Shown piece by piece: positions 1-8,900 of a DNA stretch of 64,000 nucleotides. A model generated the notes under the pieces. The model did not search any database and was not told the DNA's origin. It saw only the letters and a list, made by a program, of their open reading frames with translations. Position numbers and translations under genes: made by a program. The stretch's first letter is position 1; each line of letters opens with the position of its first letter. This stretch comes from Lachnospiraceae bacterium (lineage in GTDB: Bacteria; Bacillota; Clostridia; Lachnospirales; Lachnospiraceae): the NCBI GenBank assembly GCA_022768465.1, contig JALELZ010000020.1, forward strand, positions 19,051 through 83,050, in the 5' to 3' direction.

Positions 1-471
1 GGATACGGATATCAGTGGGAAGAAGCAGATCTTTACAGAATAGCTGAAAATGTTATAGACAGTCTTGAGGCTGAAGCTGAGACACAGCATGTAAAGCTGA
101 ATCTTGAAGGAAACAGCACTAAGCTTTACGGAGTACCTCAGTTATTGCACAGCATTGTTTATAACCTTTGTGATAATGCAATTAAGTATAATCACGAAAA
201 CGGAGAGGTGAATATCACGCTTGCAAAGGATACAGACAGAATTGTGCTTACTGTAAGCGATACCGGAATAGGTATTCCGAAGGAATGCAGTGACCGTATT
301 TTTGAACGCTTCTATCGTGTTGATAAGAGCCGTTCAAAGGAAGTCGGCGGAACGGGACTCGGACTTTCAATAGTTAAGCATGCCGCACTTATTATGAATG
401 CTGATGTAAGCCTTGACAGCAAAGAAGGAAAAGGAAGTACATTTACGATCAGCTTTCCTGAAAGAAACTAA
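1..471 (+). CDS. Sensor histidine kinase, C-terminal part (PhoR-like)
   Basis: The reading frame is open from the first base, so the gene is cut by the window edge and only about 156 C-terminal residues are visible. They form the HATPase_c domain: N box NLCDNAIKYN, G1 box DTGIGIP, F box FERFYRVD and G2 box GGTGLGLSIVKH. This is the ATP-binding part of a membrane sensor kinase that would phosphorylate a response regulator encoded upstream of the window. The F/G2 spacing and the following Na/Pi cotransporter suggest a PhoR-type phosphate sensor, which is inference. The histidine phosphoacceptor and sensor domains are not visible. The cotransporter starts 43 bases later and may be co-transcribed. 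Confidence 0.93.
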   Translation, partial: GYGYQWEEADLYRIAENVIDSLEAEAETQHVKLNLEGNSTKLYGVPQLLHSIVYNLCDNAIKYNHENGEVNITLAKDTDRIVLTVSDTGIGIPKECSDRIFERFYRVDKSRSKEVGGTGLGLSIVKHAALIMNADVSLDSKEGKGSTFTISFPERN

Positions 472-514
472 GAATTAACAGTACAGTAAAAAAAGAGGGC
501 TAACGGGTAATTTT

Positions 515-2266
515 ATGGACATTTTTGACATTTTAAATCTTATAGGGGGGCTTTCACTTTTCCTCTTCGGTATGAATCTTATGGGACAGGCACTTGAAAG
601 ACGTGCCGGAAGCTCACTTAAGATGCTGGTTGCCAAGATGACTACAAATAGATTTACCGGACTTATTACCGGACTGGTAGTGACGGCTATAATACAGAGC
701 TCATCAGCTACGACAGTCATGGTAGTCGGCTTTGTAAACTCCGGAATAATGACATTAAAGCAGGCAATCAATGTTATAATGGGAGCAAACATAGGAACTA
801 CCGTAACAGCATGGATATTAAGTCTTGCGGGCATTGAAAGCAGCAATGTTTTCATGAGACTTTTAAAGCCAACTTCATTTACACCGATGCTTGCTCTTAT
901 AGGTATCGTGTACTACATGTTCTCAAAAAGAGATAAGAAAAAGGACACCGGTGTTATCCTTTTGGGCTTTGCAGTGCTTATGTACGGTATGGAGGCAATG
1001 TCCTCATCTGTATCGGGTCTCAGCGAGGTGCCGCAGTTTGCGCAGCTTTTCCTGCTCTTTAAAAATCCTGTCCTTGGTGTTCTTGCCGGTGCGGCACTGA
1101 CTGCAATAATACAGTCATCCTCAGCATCAGTCGGAATACTTCAGGCACTTGCGACAACCGGAGGCATAAGCTACGGAGCTGCAGTTCCTATAATCATGGG
1201 ACAAAACATCGGAACCTGTATTACAGCTATCCTTTCATCCTTCGGAACAAATAAAAATGCTAAAAGAGCAGCTATTGTGCACCTTTCCTTTAACATAATA
1301 GGAACTCTTGTATGGCTGAGCGTATTCTGCATCGTTAAGCTGCTGTTTGCTCCGGCACTTTTTGATCAGAGTGCGGACATGTTCGGTATAGCTGTGGCAC
1401 ATTCTATATTTAATCTGCTTTGCGTTGTGCTTTTGTTCCCTATGGCAGGAATATTGGAGAGACTCGTATGCCATATCGTTCCGGATAATGAAGAGCCTGA
1501 CACCATCACAAAACTTGATGAAAGACTTCTTTCTGCACCTGCACTTGCACTTGACCAGTGCAGAAATCAGCTTATAAAGATGTCAGCTTATTCACTTGAA
1601 GCAATGCGTGACGGATTATCTTGTATTACACATTATGATGAGGATAAGATAAATAATATAAAGAAGCTTGAGGATAAAACGGATCATTATGAGGATCTGC
1701 TCAACAATTATCTTATAAAGCTAAGCTCAAGGCAGATAAATGAGGATGATTCCGCCACAGCAGCTGAGTTTCTTAAGCTTATAGGAGATTTTGAGCGTAT
1801 AGCGGATCACGGTCTTAACATGGCTGATTCGGCAGATGAGATAGCTGACAAAAAGTTAAACTTTTCCGTTGAGGCAAACAAAGATTTAAGAGTTATTTTT
1901 GATGCCGTGATCGAGATAATGGGACTTGCAGAAAAGGCATTTAAGGATAATGACATGTCAGCTGCATTTTCAGTAGAGCCTTTGGAGCAGAATATTGACC
2001 TTCTCAAAGAGGAAATAAGATCAAGACATATCATAAGACTTCAGAAGGGCGGCTGCTCGGCAGACTCAGGCTTTGTGCTCAATGATATTCTTACCAATCT
2101 CGAGAGAGTGGCAGATCATTGTTCAAACATCGCTGTATGCATCATAGAAAGTAAAAACAACAAGCTTGATATGCATGAAGCGCTCAGGGAAATGCGAACA
2201 GATGATGAGAATTACAGAGAAAAATTCAGAGAATACGGAAGAAAGTACAGACTCAGCGCATTTTGA
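515..2266 (+). CDS. Na/Pi cotransporter family protein with PhoU-like C-terminus
   Basis: A 583-residue membrane protein. Two inverted transport repeats each carry the family QSSSA signature (about residues 61-65 and 199-203) within hydrophobic helices. Residues from about 345 to the end are soluble and helical, with two PhoU-like copies (GDFERIADHGLNMAD and LERVADHCSNIA). Family members (NptA/YjbB type) move phosphate with sodium across the cytoplasmic membrane, and the PhoU-like tail is thought to regulate flux. The ATG follows a weak GAGGG site. The PhoR-like kinase fragment directly upstream supports a role in phosphate homeostasis. The length is normal for the fused family. Confidence 0.93.
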   Translation: MDIFDILNLIGGLSLFLFGMNLMGQALERRAGSSLKMLVAKMTTNRFTGLITGLVVTAIIQSSSATTVMVVGFVNSGIMTLKQAINVIMGANIGTTVTAWILSLAGIESSNVFMRLLKPTSFTPMLALIGIVYYMFSKRDKKKDTGVILLGFAVLMYGMEAMSSSVSGLSEVPQFAQLFLLFKNPVLGVLAGAALTAIIQSSSASVGILQALATTGGISYGAAVPIIMGQNIGTCITAILSSFGTNKNAKRAAIVHLSFNIIGTLVWLSVFCIVKLLFAPALFDQSADMFGIAVAHSIFNLLCVVLLFPMAGILERLVCHIVPDNEEPDTITKLDERLLSAPALALDQCRNQLIKMSAYSLEAMRDGLSCITHYDEDKINNIKKLEDKTDHYEDLLNNYLIKLSSRQINEDDSATAAEFLKLIGDFERIADHGLNMADSADEIADKKLNFSVEANKDLRVIFDAVIEIMGLAEKAFKDNDMSAAFSVEPLEQNIDLLKEEIRSRHIIRLQKGGCSADSGFVLNDILTNLERVADHCSNIAVCIIESKNNKLDMHEALREMRTDDENYREKFREYGRKYRLSAF

Positions 2267-2485
2267 TTAGGTTCCAACAGTAAAAGACTTTTTATATATC
2301 GATGCGAGGATAGCAGAGCTGCTCTTTGCTATAAGAAATTTGCACCAAGACTCCTTGGCGGCAATCGTGGCCTTTTAAAGAACTCTTTGAAAAACACTGA
2401 TAGTATGTACATAAAAACACTAATTTTTATAAATTTGTGTATGATAAGAGCCACATTTGCGGCTTTTATTTGTTATAATAAAATA
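2267..2485 (+). other. Intergenic stretch before the pilus locus
   Basis: About 219 bases without a convincing gene. An imperfect hairpin sits at 2311-2334 (TAGCA against TTGCTA), and an AGCC/GGCT hairpin lies at about 2448-2463, followed by T-rich sequence and TATAAT at 2474-2479, just before the chosen prepilin peptidase start. A TTG at 2387 opens the peptidase frame further upstream, but those 33 residues add nothing family-like. No clear -35 box matches the TATAAT. Confidence 0.4.
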
Positions 2486-3280
2486 ATGAAATTGTATGTT
2501 TTTGATTTTCCCCCGGGCGCAGCATTATACCTTATATTTATCACCTGCGTCATCGGTCTTTGTATGGGGAGCTTTTTAAATGCATGGGCGTGGCGAACTG
2601 CTCACAATGAGAGCATTGCTAAAGGAAGGAGCCATTGTCCGGAATGCGGACATGTTCTAAGGGCTACAGATCTTGTACCGCTTTTCAGCTGGCTATTTTT
2701 AAAAGGACGCTGCCGTTACTGCGGAGCATCAATACCCAAAAGATATCCACTGACAGAGCTTATTTGCATGTGTCTTTACTTAAGTATCGTATTAAGATTT
2801 GGCTTTACTATTGATACACTGCGTTTTATACTTGTAGGCAGCCTTTTATTTACCGCATCGCTTGTAGATATCGATATAATGAAGATACCTGACGGTATGC
2901 TGATAGGTATGGCTGCCGCATCACTTTTGAGACTTTCAGAAGGAATGCCCGTTTTAAAGGACATGCTGACAGGTTTCATAGCTGTTTCAGTACCTTTACT
3001 TATAGTTGTACTTATTATGGAGGCTATACTTAAGCGCACAGCTATGGGAGGCGGAGACATTAAGCTTATAGCGGTGCTGGGGCTTCACTTCGGAGCGCTT
3101 AAGACTCTGCTTTTACTGATAATAGCATGCTTTACGGGACTTGTTTTTGCAGCATTTTATAACAGTAAAAATAAAGTAAACAAGGCATTTCCGTTCGGAC
3201 CATCCATTGCCATAGCGGCATGGATCACGGCACTTATAGGAGAGCCGATAATAAATATGTATCTTTCACTGTTTATTTAA
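2486..3280 (+). CDS. pilD: Prepilin peptidase (type IV leader peptidase)
   Basis: A polytopic aspartyl protease that cleaves type IV prepilins after the leader glycine, and in many homologues also methylates the new N-terminus. From the ATG at 2486 it is 264 residues, normal for the family. The N-terminus has the GLCMGSFLNAWAWR helix. A cytoplasmic loop then carries two CxxC pairs (CPECGH and CRYCGA, the DiS_P_DiS zinc-type motif). The catalytic aspartates lie in LVDIDIMKIPDG and GGGDIKL. An in-frame TTG at 2387 would add a hydrophobic extension that I reject. It heads a row of pilus genes containing at least three proteins with matching prepilin leaders. Confidence 0.93.
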   Translation: MKLYVFDFPPGAALYLIFITCVIGLCMGSFLNAWAWRTAHNESIAKGRSHCPECGHVLRATDLVPLFSWLFLKGRCRYCGASIPKRYPLTELICMCLYLSIVLRFGFTIDTLRFILVGSLLFTASLVDIDIMKIPDGMLIGMAAASLLRLSEGMPVLKDMLTGFIAVSVPLLIVVLIMEAILKRTAMGGGDIKLIAVLGLHFGALKTLLLLIIACFTGLVFAAFYNSKNKVNKAFPFGPSIAIAAWITALIGEPIINMYLSLFI

Positions 3281-3319
3281 TCTGACAGTGATATTAATAA
3301 ACAAAAATCGGGTGAACTG

Positions 3320-4318
3320 ATGAAGAATTTGATAGGTATACAGTTTGACAGTAATGAGATCTGCCTTTCCCAGTTTGACGGAAAGGGACTTCGCATGTAT
3401 TCAGAGCGCATGCCGGAGAATCTCGTAAAGAACGATCAGATAGTATCACAGGAGACATTTTCATCATTTTTAAAGGATATCAAACGCAGGGGGCATTTTA
3501 CAGGCCGCGCCTGCGCTCTTGTGCTTCCGTTAAGTACGGCATACTTCAGGATCATTTCAATGCCTGCTATGTCGGATCAGCAGCTAAGACTTAATCTTCC
3601 TTATGAATTTAAGGACTATGTCGGAAGTGACAGCTTCAGATATAATTTTGATTATGCGGTAAGAAATATAGAGTTTGATGAGAACGGTGATCCGGTGACG
3701 ATGGAGCTTATGGCTGCTGCGGCACAGAAGGAAATACTTGATAACTATGCCGCCGTTTTGAAGAAATCAGGCCTTAAGCTTAAGGAAGCGATACCGACGG
3801 AAATGGCTCTCCTTAATATTGCAAGAAGAGCGGTTAAGAATGGAGCTAAGCTTGATAAGGAAGAATGCATCTGCAACATAGGCATGAATTCCACGATACT
3901 CGGCATTATAAAGGACGGAGAGCTTTCTGCATTTAAGGTCATTGATATAGGCTGTGAGCAGATAGACAGCATTATTGCAGAGATATACGGCATAGATCCG
4001 TTCCTTGCAGCAAGCTACAGAGCATCAAACTATGAAAATGTTCTGGATAATGACAGATGCCGTTCTGTATATGGCAGACTCGGCCTTGAGATAACAAAAA
4101 CTATCAACTTCTTCAGATATGAGAATCCTGATTCAGAGCTTGATAAGCTGACATGGACCGGAAGCAGTAAATGGATAGAGAATAAGATCGATCAGTCTCT
4201 CGATTATATCGGCTTTAAGCAAAGAAGCATTGAGGACTGGATGCCGGGCAAACCTGAGGATGATGAGCTTGCGGCACGCTGTGTGCTGGCTATAGGGGCG
4301 GTGAGCGCTGATGAATAA
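3320..4318 (+). CDS. pilM: Type IV pilus assembly protein PilM-like (FtsA-fold)
   Basis: A 332-residue cytoplasmic protein with actin/FtsA-like architecture: N-terminal phosphate loop region IGIQFDSNEICLSQ, the SMPAMSDQQLRLNLPYEF segment typical of PilM near residue 75, and later ICNIGMNSTILGI. PilM binds ATP and the N-terminal tail of PilN, connecting the inner-membrane alignment complex to the motor. Order (pilM, pilN-like, pilO-like) and an 8-base overlap with the next gene support the call more than overall similarity does. A GGTGA Shine-Dalgarno precedes the ATG. Firmicute PilM proteins are divergent, so the assignment relies on fold motifs plus context. Confidence 0.85.
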   Translation: MKNLIGIQFDSNEICLSQFDGKGLRMYSERMPENLVKNDQIVSQETFSSFLKDIKRRGHFTGRACALVLPLSTAYFRIISMPAMSDQQLRLNLPYEFKDYVGSDSFRYNFDYAVRNIEFDENGDPVTMELMAAAAQKEILDNYAAVLKKSGLKLKEAIPTEMALLNIARRAVKNGAKLDKEECICNIGMNSTILGIIKDGELSAFKVIDIGCEQIDSIIAEIYGIDPFLAASYRASNYENVLDNDRCRSVYGRLGLEITKTINFFRYENPDSELDKLTWTGSSKWIENKIDQSLDYIGFKQRSIEDWMPGKPEDDELAARCVLAIGAVSADE

Positions 4319-5282
4319 ATTTTTTGAAAAGTTCAGAAAAGAAGAGAACATACAGAAGCTTCCGTCAAAGAGAAATATTAACCTCTATGTCAGGGAAAAG
4401 GACGGAAACAGCATTCAGGTAGTACTTCCGCTGGCTGTATTTCTTATTATAGTGGTATTTGCAGTATACAGACTCGGAGTCGTTGACAGACTTGCAAAGT
4501 TAGCACAGCTGCAGCAGCAGAATTCTGCACTTAAGACACAGCTTGAGCAGCTTGACGAGAAAATCTCGAATTATGACGAAGTCTTAGAGGAGTACAGAAG
4601 ATTTACTACAAGCTACTTATCAGAAGACGAGGCAGGTCTTGTAGGCAGAGAGCGTATATTCGATATGCTTGATGAAAGCACGGAAGGCATCGGAAACATT
4701 ACGAGCATCAGCATCGAAGGTAATCAGGTCGGTGTTATAGTTGACATGTCTTCATTAGAGGATATCGATACTATTCAGGACAGATTAAACAGCATGGTCA
4801 ACATAGATGAGATCATGGTTTCAACAGCCAAGGGAACCAACAATATCGATGTTGAAGGCTATATCATCTTCACAGTCAAGGAAGAAGACGATGATGCTGT
4901 ATTGGCATCAGGCTCAGTAAGCAGCCTTAGTGAAGAGGAAAGAGCCGCAAGATATGAAGAATATACCAATGCGGTAAAGGCTGCAAGAGAAGCTAAGGAC
5001 AATGCCGATAAGGATGCCAATACCAAAAAGGCTGAGGCCGTGTACGGCGGTTCCTTAAGCGCAGTCAATAACAGCGTAGGAAGCGGCAGCAATGTCAATT
5101 CATCACAGAATGCAGGCTCTTTACAGCAGTCAGGCGGAAATAAAGGAACAAACGGCAGTAATGTCGAGGTACAGAATATCGGCGGAGATACAGTTATCAT
5201 AGGATCAAACCCGGACAGCGCACCTCAGGGCTTTGCAACACTTGAGGAAGGCATGGCAGCATTACAGGGAGCGGGACAATGA
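4311..5282 (+). CDS. pilN: PilN-like pilus assembly protein with long disordered tail
   Basis: A 323-residue bitopic protein. A short cytoplasmic N-terminus contains RNINLYVREKDG, resembling the PilN motif (INLLP-type) that binds PilM. One membrane helix spans about residues 37-58, followed by a coiled coil (60-95) rich in LAQLQQQ and a small alpha/beta domain (100-190). The last 100 residues are low complexity, rich in Ala/Lys/Glu then Ser/Gly/Asn, which standard PilN lacks. It overlaps pilM by 8 bases and the next gene by 4, indicating translational coupling. It probably pairs with the PilO-like protein outside the membrane. The tail may reach into the thick wall, which is inference. Confidence 0.8.
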   Translation: MNKFFEKFRKEENIQKLPSKRNINLYVREKDGNSIQVVLPLAVFLIIVVFAVYRLGVVDRLAKLAQLQQQNSALKTQLEQLDEKISNYDEVLEEYRRFTTSYLSEDEAGLVGRERIFDMLDESTEGIGNITSISIEGNQVGVIVDMSSLEDIDTIQDRLNSMVNIDEIMVSTAKGTNNIDVEGYIIFTVKEEDDDAVLASGSVSSLSEEERAARYEEYTNAVKAAREAKDNADKDANTKKAEAVYGGSLSAVNNSVGSGSNVNSSQNAGSLQQSGGNKGTNGSNVEVQNIGGDTVIIGSNPDSAPQGFATLEEGMAALQGAGQ

Positions 5283-5917
5283 ACAGAATAATATCTATAA
5301 GAGAGCTGGCACTGCTTGGAATTCTGATCATACTTGCGGCATATTATTTTGTCGTTCAGGGACCGGTTGCAAGCGAGACATTAAATCTTGCCAATCAGAG
5401 AGCTGATCTGCAGAGCGAGATAGACATAGCATCAGCTAAGGCAATGCAGGTAAACAAAATGCAGAGCGAGCTGGATATAATATACGAAAAAGCAGGCGGT
5501 GATCCTCAGTCACTTGCCACATATAGTAATAATAAGGTGCTGCTTCAGGAGCTCAATGTCTACATGGACATGGCAGATGAGTTCGACATAAGCTTTGGAG
5601 ATGAGACTATCACCGACAGCGTAATGCGCAGGGAAATAACCATTAATTACAAGACACAGTCCAAGGAAGCTGCGGAGTATATCGCACAGCTTATAGAGGA
5701 CAGCAGAAACACATATCTCATAACCGGCTTCAACACAAGCTGTGATGAACAGAATACTCAGTGGAGCTCTACACTTTCACTTGTAAACTATGAGTATGTA
5801 ACCAGGAAACAGGAGGCAGAGCTGAATGCCGGGAAGAATCCGGGCAGCAGCAATGCTAAAACTGCAGATGACCAGACCTCGGTATTAGAGAGTCTGGCAG
5901 GAGAAGTAAGTAAATAA
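5279..5917 (+). CDS. pilO: PilO-like pilus assembly protein
   Basis: 212 residues: a single N-terminal membrane helix (about 10-27, LALLGILIILAAYYFVV), a coiled coil (about 35-65) and an alpha/beta region (90-170) with the ferredoxin-like pattern typical of PilO or GspM. PilO partners PilN in the alignment complex around the pilus motor. The start ATG overlaps the previous stop by 4 bases. The last 30 residues are Asn/Ser/Asp-rich, echoing the tail of the preceding protein. The call is by topology and gene order; sequence motifs are weak in this family. Confidence 0.78.
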   Translation: MNRIISIRELALLGILIILAAYYFVVQGPVASETLNLANQRADLQSEIDIASAKAMQVNKMQSELDIIYEKAGGDPQSLATYSNNKVLLQELNVYMDMADEFDISFGDETITDSVMRREITINYKTQSKEAAEYIAQLIEDSRNTYLITGFNTSCDEQNTQWSSTLSLVNYEYVTRKQEAELNAGKNPGSSNAKTADDQTSVLESLAGEVSK

Positions 5918-5922
5918 ACAGG

Positions 5923-8900
5923 ATGATCAATAAACTAAGATCCCGCAAGGGTTATTCCTTCGCAGAGCTTCTTATTGTTATCGCCATCATTGCGATAATA
6001 GGAGCAATCTCTGCAGGGGGAATATTCAGTCAAATAAAGAGTATTAGACAGATGAAGCTGGACACAACTGCCCGGACTATCTATACTGCGGCTCAAAACA
6101 GACTGACAGAGCTGTATTCTTCAGGGGATACAGCTCGTTTTAGTGATGTCATCAAAAGAAATACGATCCCGGGAGACTGGGATGACGGAACCACAAACGG
6201 CAGTACCTGGAAGAACGGAAAGACTCTTACAATAGTGAGATCTGATAAAAACTGGACAAAGGCAGCGACCGGTACTGACATTTTCGAAAGTGATTCAAAC
6301 AGCAATACAGAGCTTAAGAGACTTATTCTTCCTGAGAATGCAGTCAGTGAGGAAATTTATAACAACAACTGGGTCATAGAATTCAATCCTGAAAACGGAT
6401 ATGTGTATAGTGTATTCTACAGCGAGGACAACGATCATACACCTGACAAGTTCTATGATGAACCGGACGGCAGTAGTATTTCAACAGCAGATACTGATGC
6501 TATAAGACAGAGCAAGGCGAATCGTATAAACAATACCGATGCAAGGGTCGGATATTACTTTGGCAATTTCAGCATTACGGAAGGTACGAGCACAGAGGAT
6601 ATTAAAAACTATATCTCCTGGGACAGCGGCTCTGCTTTATCCGGTGCAAACTCTGAACAGCTCAAGCTTAATTTTGTAACTGAGCTTCCGCAAAAGCTTA
6701 TTAACAAAAAGGTAAATTACTATATAACCATTACAGGAAAGACCAGTGAAAGCTCATGCAGCTATGAGCTTATAGGTTTAATGGGTGGAAATACCAAGAG
6801 AACAAAGAGCCTCATCATCGACAGACTTGTGACAGAGGACACTATAGGAACTGAAAATGATCTTTCGTTCTATACCAATTTCTGCTCAGGCAAGGATCCG
6901 AGCGCAAAGCAGAGCTCTGCAGATAAAGGGCAGACTATAAGCTATGTTGCAGGATCAAGAACAGGCAATTTTATCCCTGGTGAAGATCTTGAGATAAGCT
7001 TTAAGGTTACAGGCACAAACGAATCAGATAATATTAATTCACCTATGCCTGATATCAAGACAGTCAACAGCCTGTTTGCAGACGGTACAGACACCTCAAA
7101 TAAGGATAAGGCAACTGCAAACATTTACTGCGGAAGACATCTGCAGAATCTTGATGCTACTACATCACATATCGGTGAAAATATATCGAATACAAAAAGC
7201 GGAGTTAAAAAGTTCAGCTTTGTTTCTGCTGTTCAGACAGGAAAAATTGATTTTACAGATGAAGGAAAGTTTAGCTGGAAGAAAATATACGGAAACAGAA
7301 AGTTTTCACCTATAGAAAGCACTGACAAAGCCTTAAACAGCTACGACGGAGCCAACTATATAATTAACGGCATAGATATCGGAAGCTATCCTAAGTCGAC
7401 TGATCCTGTAAATGCAGGCTTATTCGGTATTTTCTACGGAAGCGAGCTTAAGAATATAACGCTTACAGGCTTAAAGGCTAACGGCAGCAATAATCGTAAT
7501 GCCGGTGGATTAGCGTCAAAGTTAGGTTCTGACAGTGATGCCTGGGTAGAAAACGAAAAGCCTGTAACGATTTCTAACTGTAAGGTTTATCTTAATACTT
7601 CCGATTATGACGGTAAGGATGAAAGCTATGCCTTTATAAAAGCAGAAAACAGCTCAGGCGGTCTTGTCGGTGTTGCAAATGTTAATACTGAAGTCATTAA
7701 CAGCTTTGCATCAACAGTTATAAGAGCCGGTATTGAAGAGGTCGTTGCTACCAGCACAGACGGTAAAGGTGCAGGCGGACTTATAGGCTGGGCAAAGCGA
7801 AGATTTATTATTAATGGTTCATATGCAGACTGCTACATTTCAGGCAGACGAATAGGCGGTCTTATAGGATATACGGCAGGAGGCGATACGGCAGAAAGCA
7901 AGATAATAGGCTCCTACAGCGCCGGCTTTGCAATACTTGAAAATAAAACAGAGATGGCTGCAGGCTTCGTAGGTTCAGGAGAGGCTGCTACAACGATTTC
8001 AGATATCATTGGCTCCTATACAGTATTTGATACCGGAAGCAGCTACAGCGTAAGCGCGCATCAGTACAGCACTGTAGCTACAAGCCATCCTAATTTCATA
8101 AATGTTTATTACTGCAATAACAGCATACTAAAAAAAGATAAGGGCGGTGAAGCTGTAGCCTCAGCCAAGCTTAAGAGCACAGATGCAGACGGAGTTCTTG
8201 ATGAGCTTAATAACGCACTTAATGACTTAGGTGCAGAGGCTAAAAGCAGATTTGAATTTGATATAAAGACAGAGAACAGCAGACCGTACAACTTAAAGAG
8301 CGGTCTTGCGCTTAAGGTGTACGAATATCCGCATATAAAGAGTAATTCAAAAATAACTGTTCATTACGGAGACTGGGCAGACAAGGACTTCAAATCCGGA
8401 GCACTTGTTTATTTCGAGAACTATTCTGACGGAAAATGGGGCTTCTACGGCAACAGCTCAGATACACTGTATAAGGATACAGTTGTTAATGAAAGCAACA
8501 ATATAAGTGTCATATCAGACGGATATGCACTTGTTTTTGATGCCGCAGCATATAGCGATACTGCTCCTTTAAGTATTACATTTAACGGAAATACCTATGA
8601 CAGAAGCGCACTTACGAAGGTTACAGTCGAGGCAAGTCAGCTTGCCTTTACTACAACAGACGGCTGGAACGATAAGACTGTACTGATGCTGCTTCCTGAT
8701 GCAATAACGAATGCCGGGCTTAAGGCTGACGGCAGCGGAGACATAGATACAGGATATTTAATAGATCATTTTTATAAGAGAATATCAGTAGTAAATGGAA
8801 GCACTACTGATCACTACTTCTTTAATCCACATTTTGCAAAGTCTGTCAATAAGGCAGACGGTGATTCGGCAGCGCAGCTTATACCTATGGCTGATGAAAG

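Noticed and set aside
2387..2485. Upstream TTG start for the prepilin peptidase.
   Set aside because: The extra 33 residues are not family-like, and the hydrophobic N-terminus begins properly at 2486.
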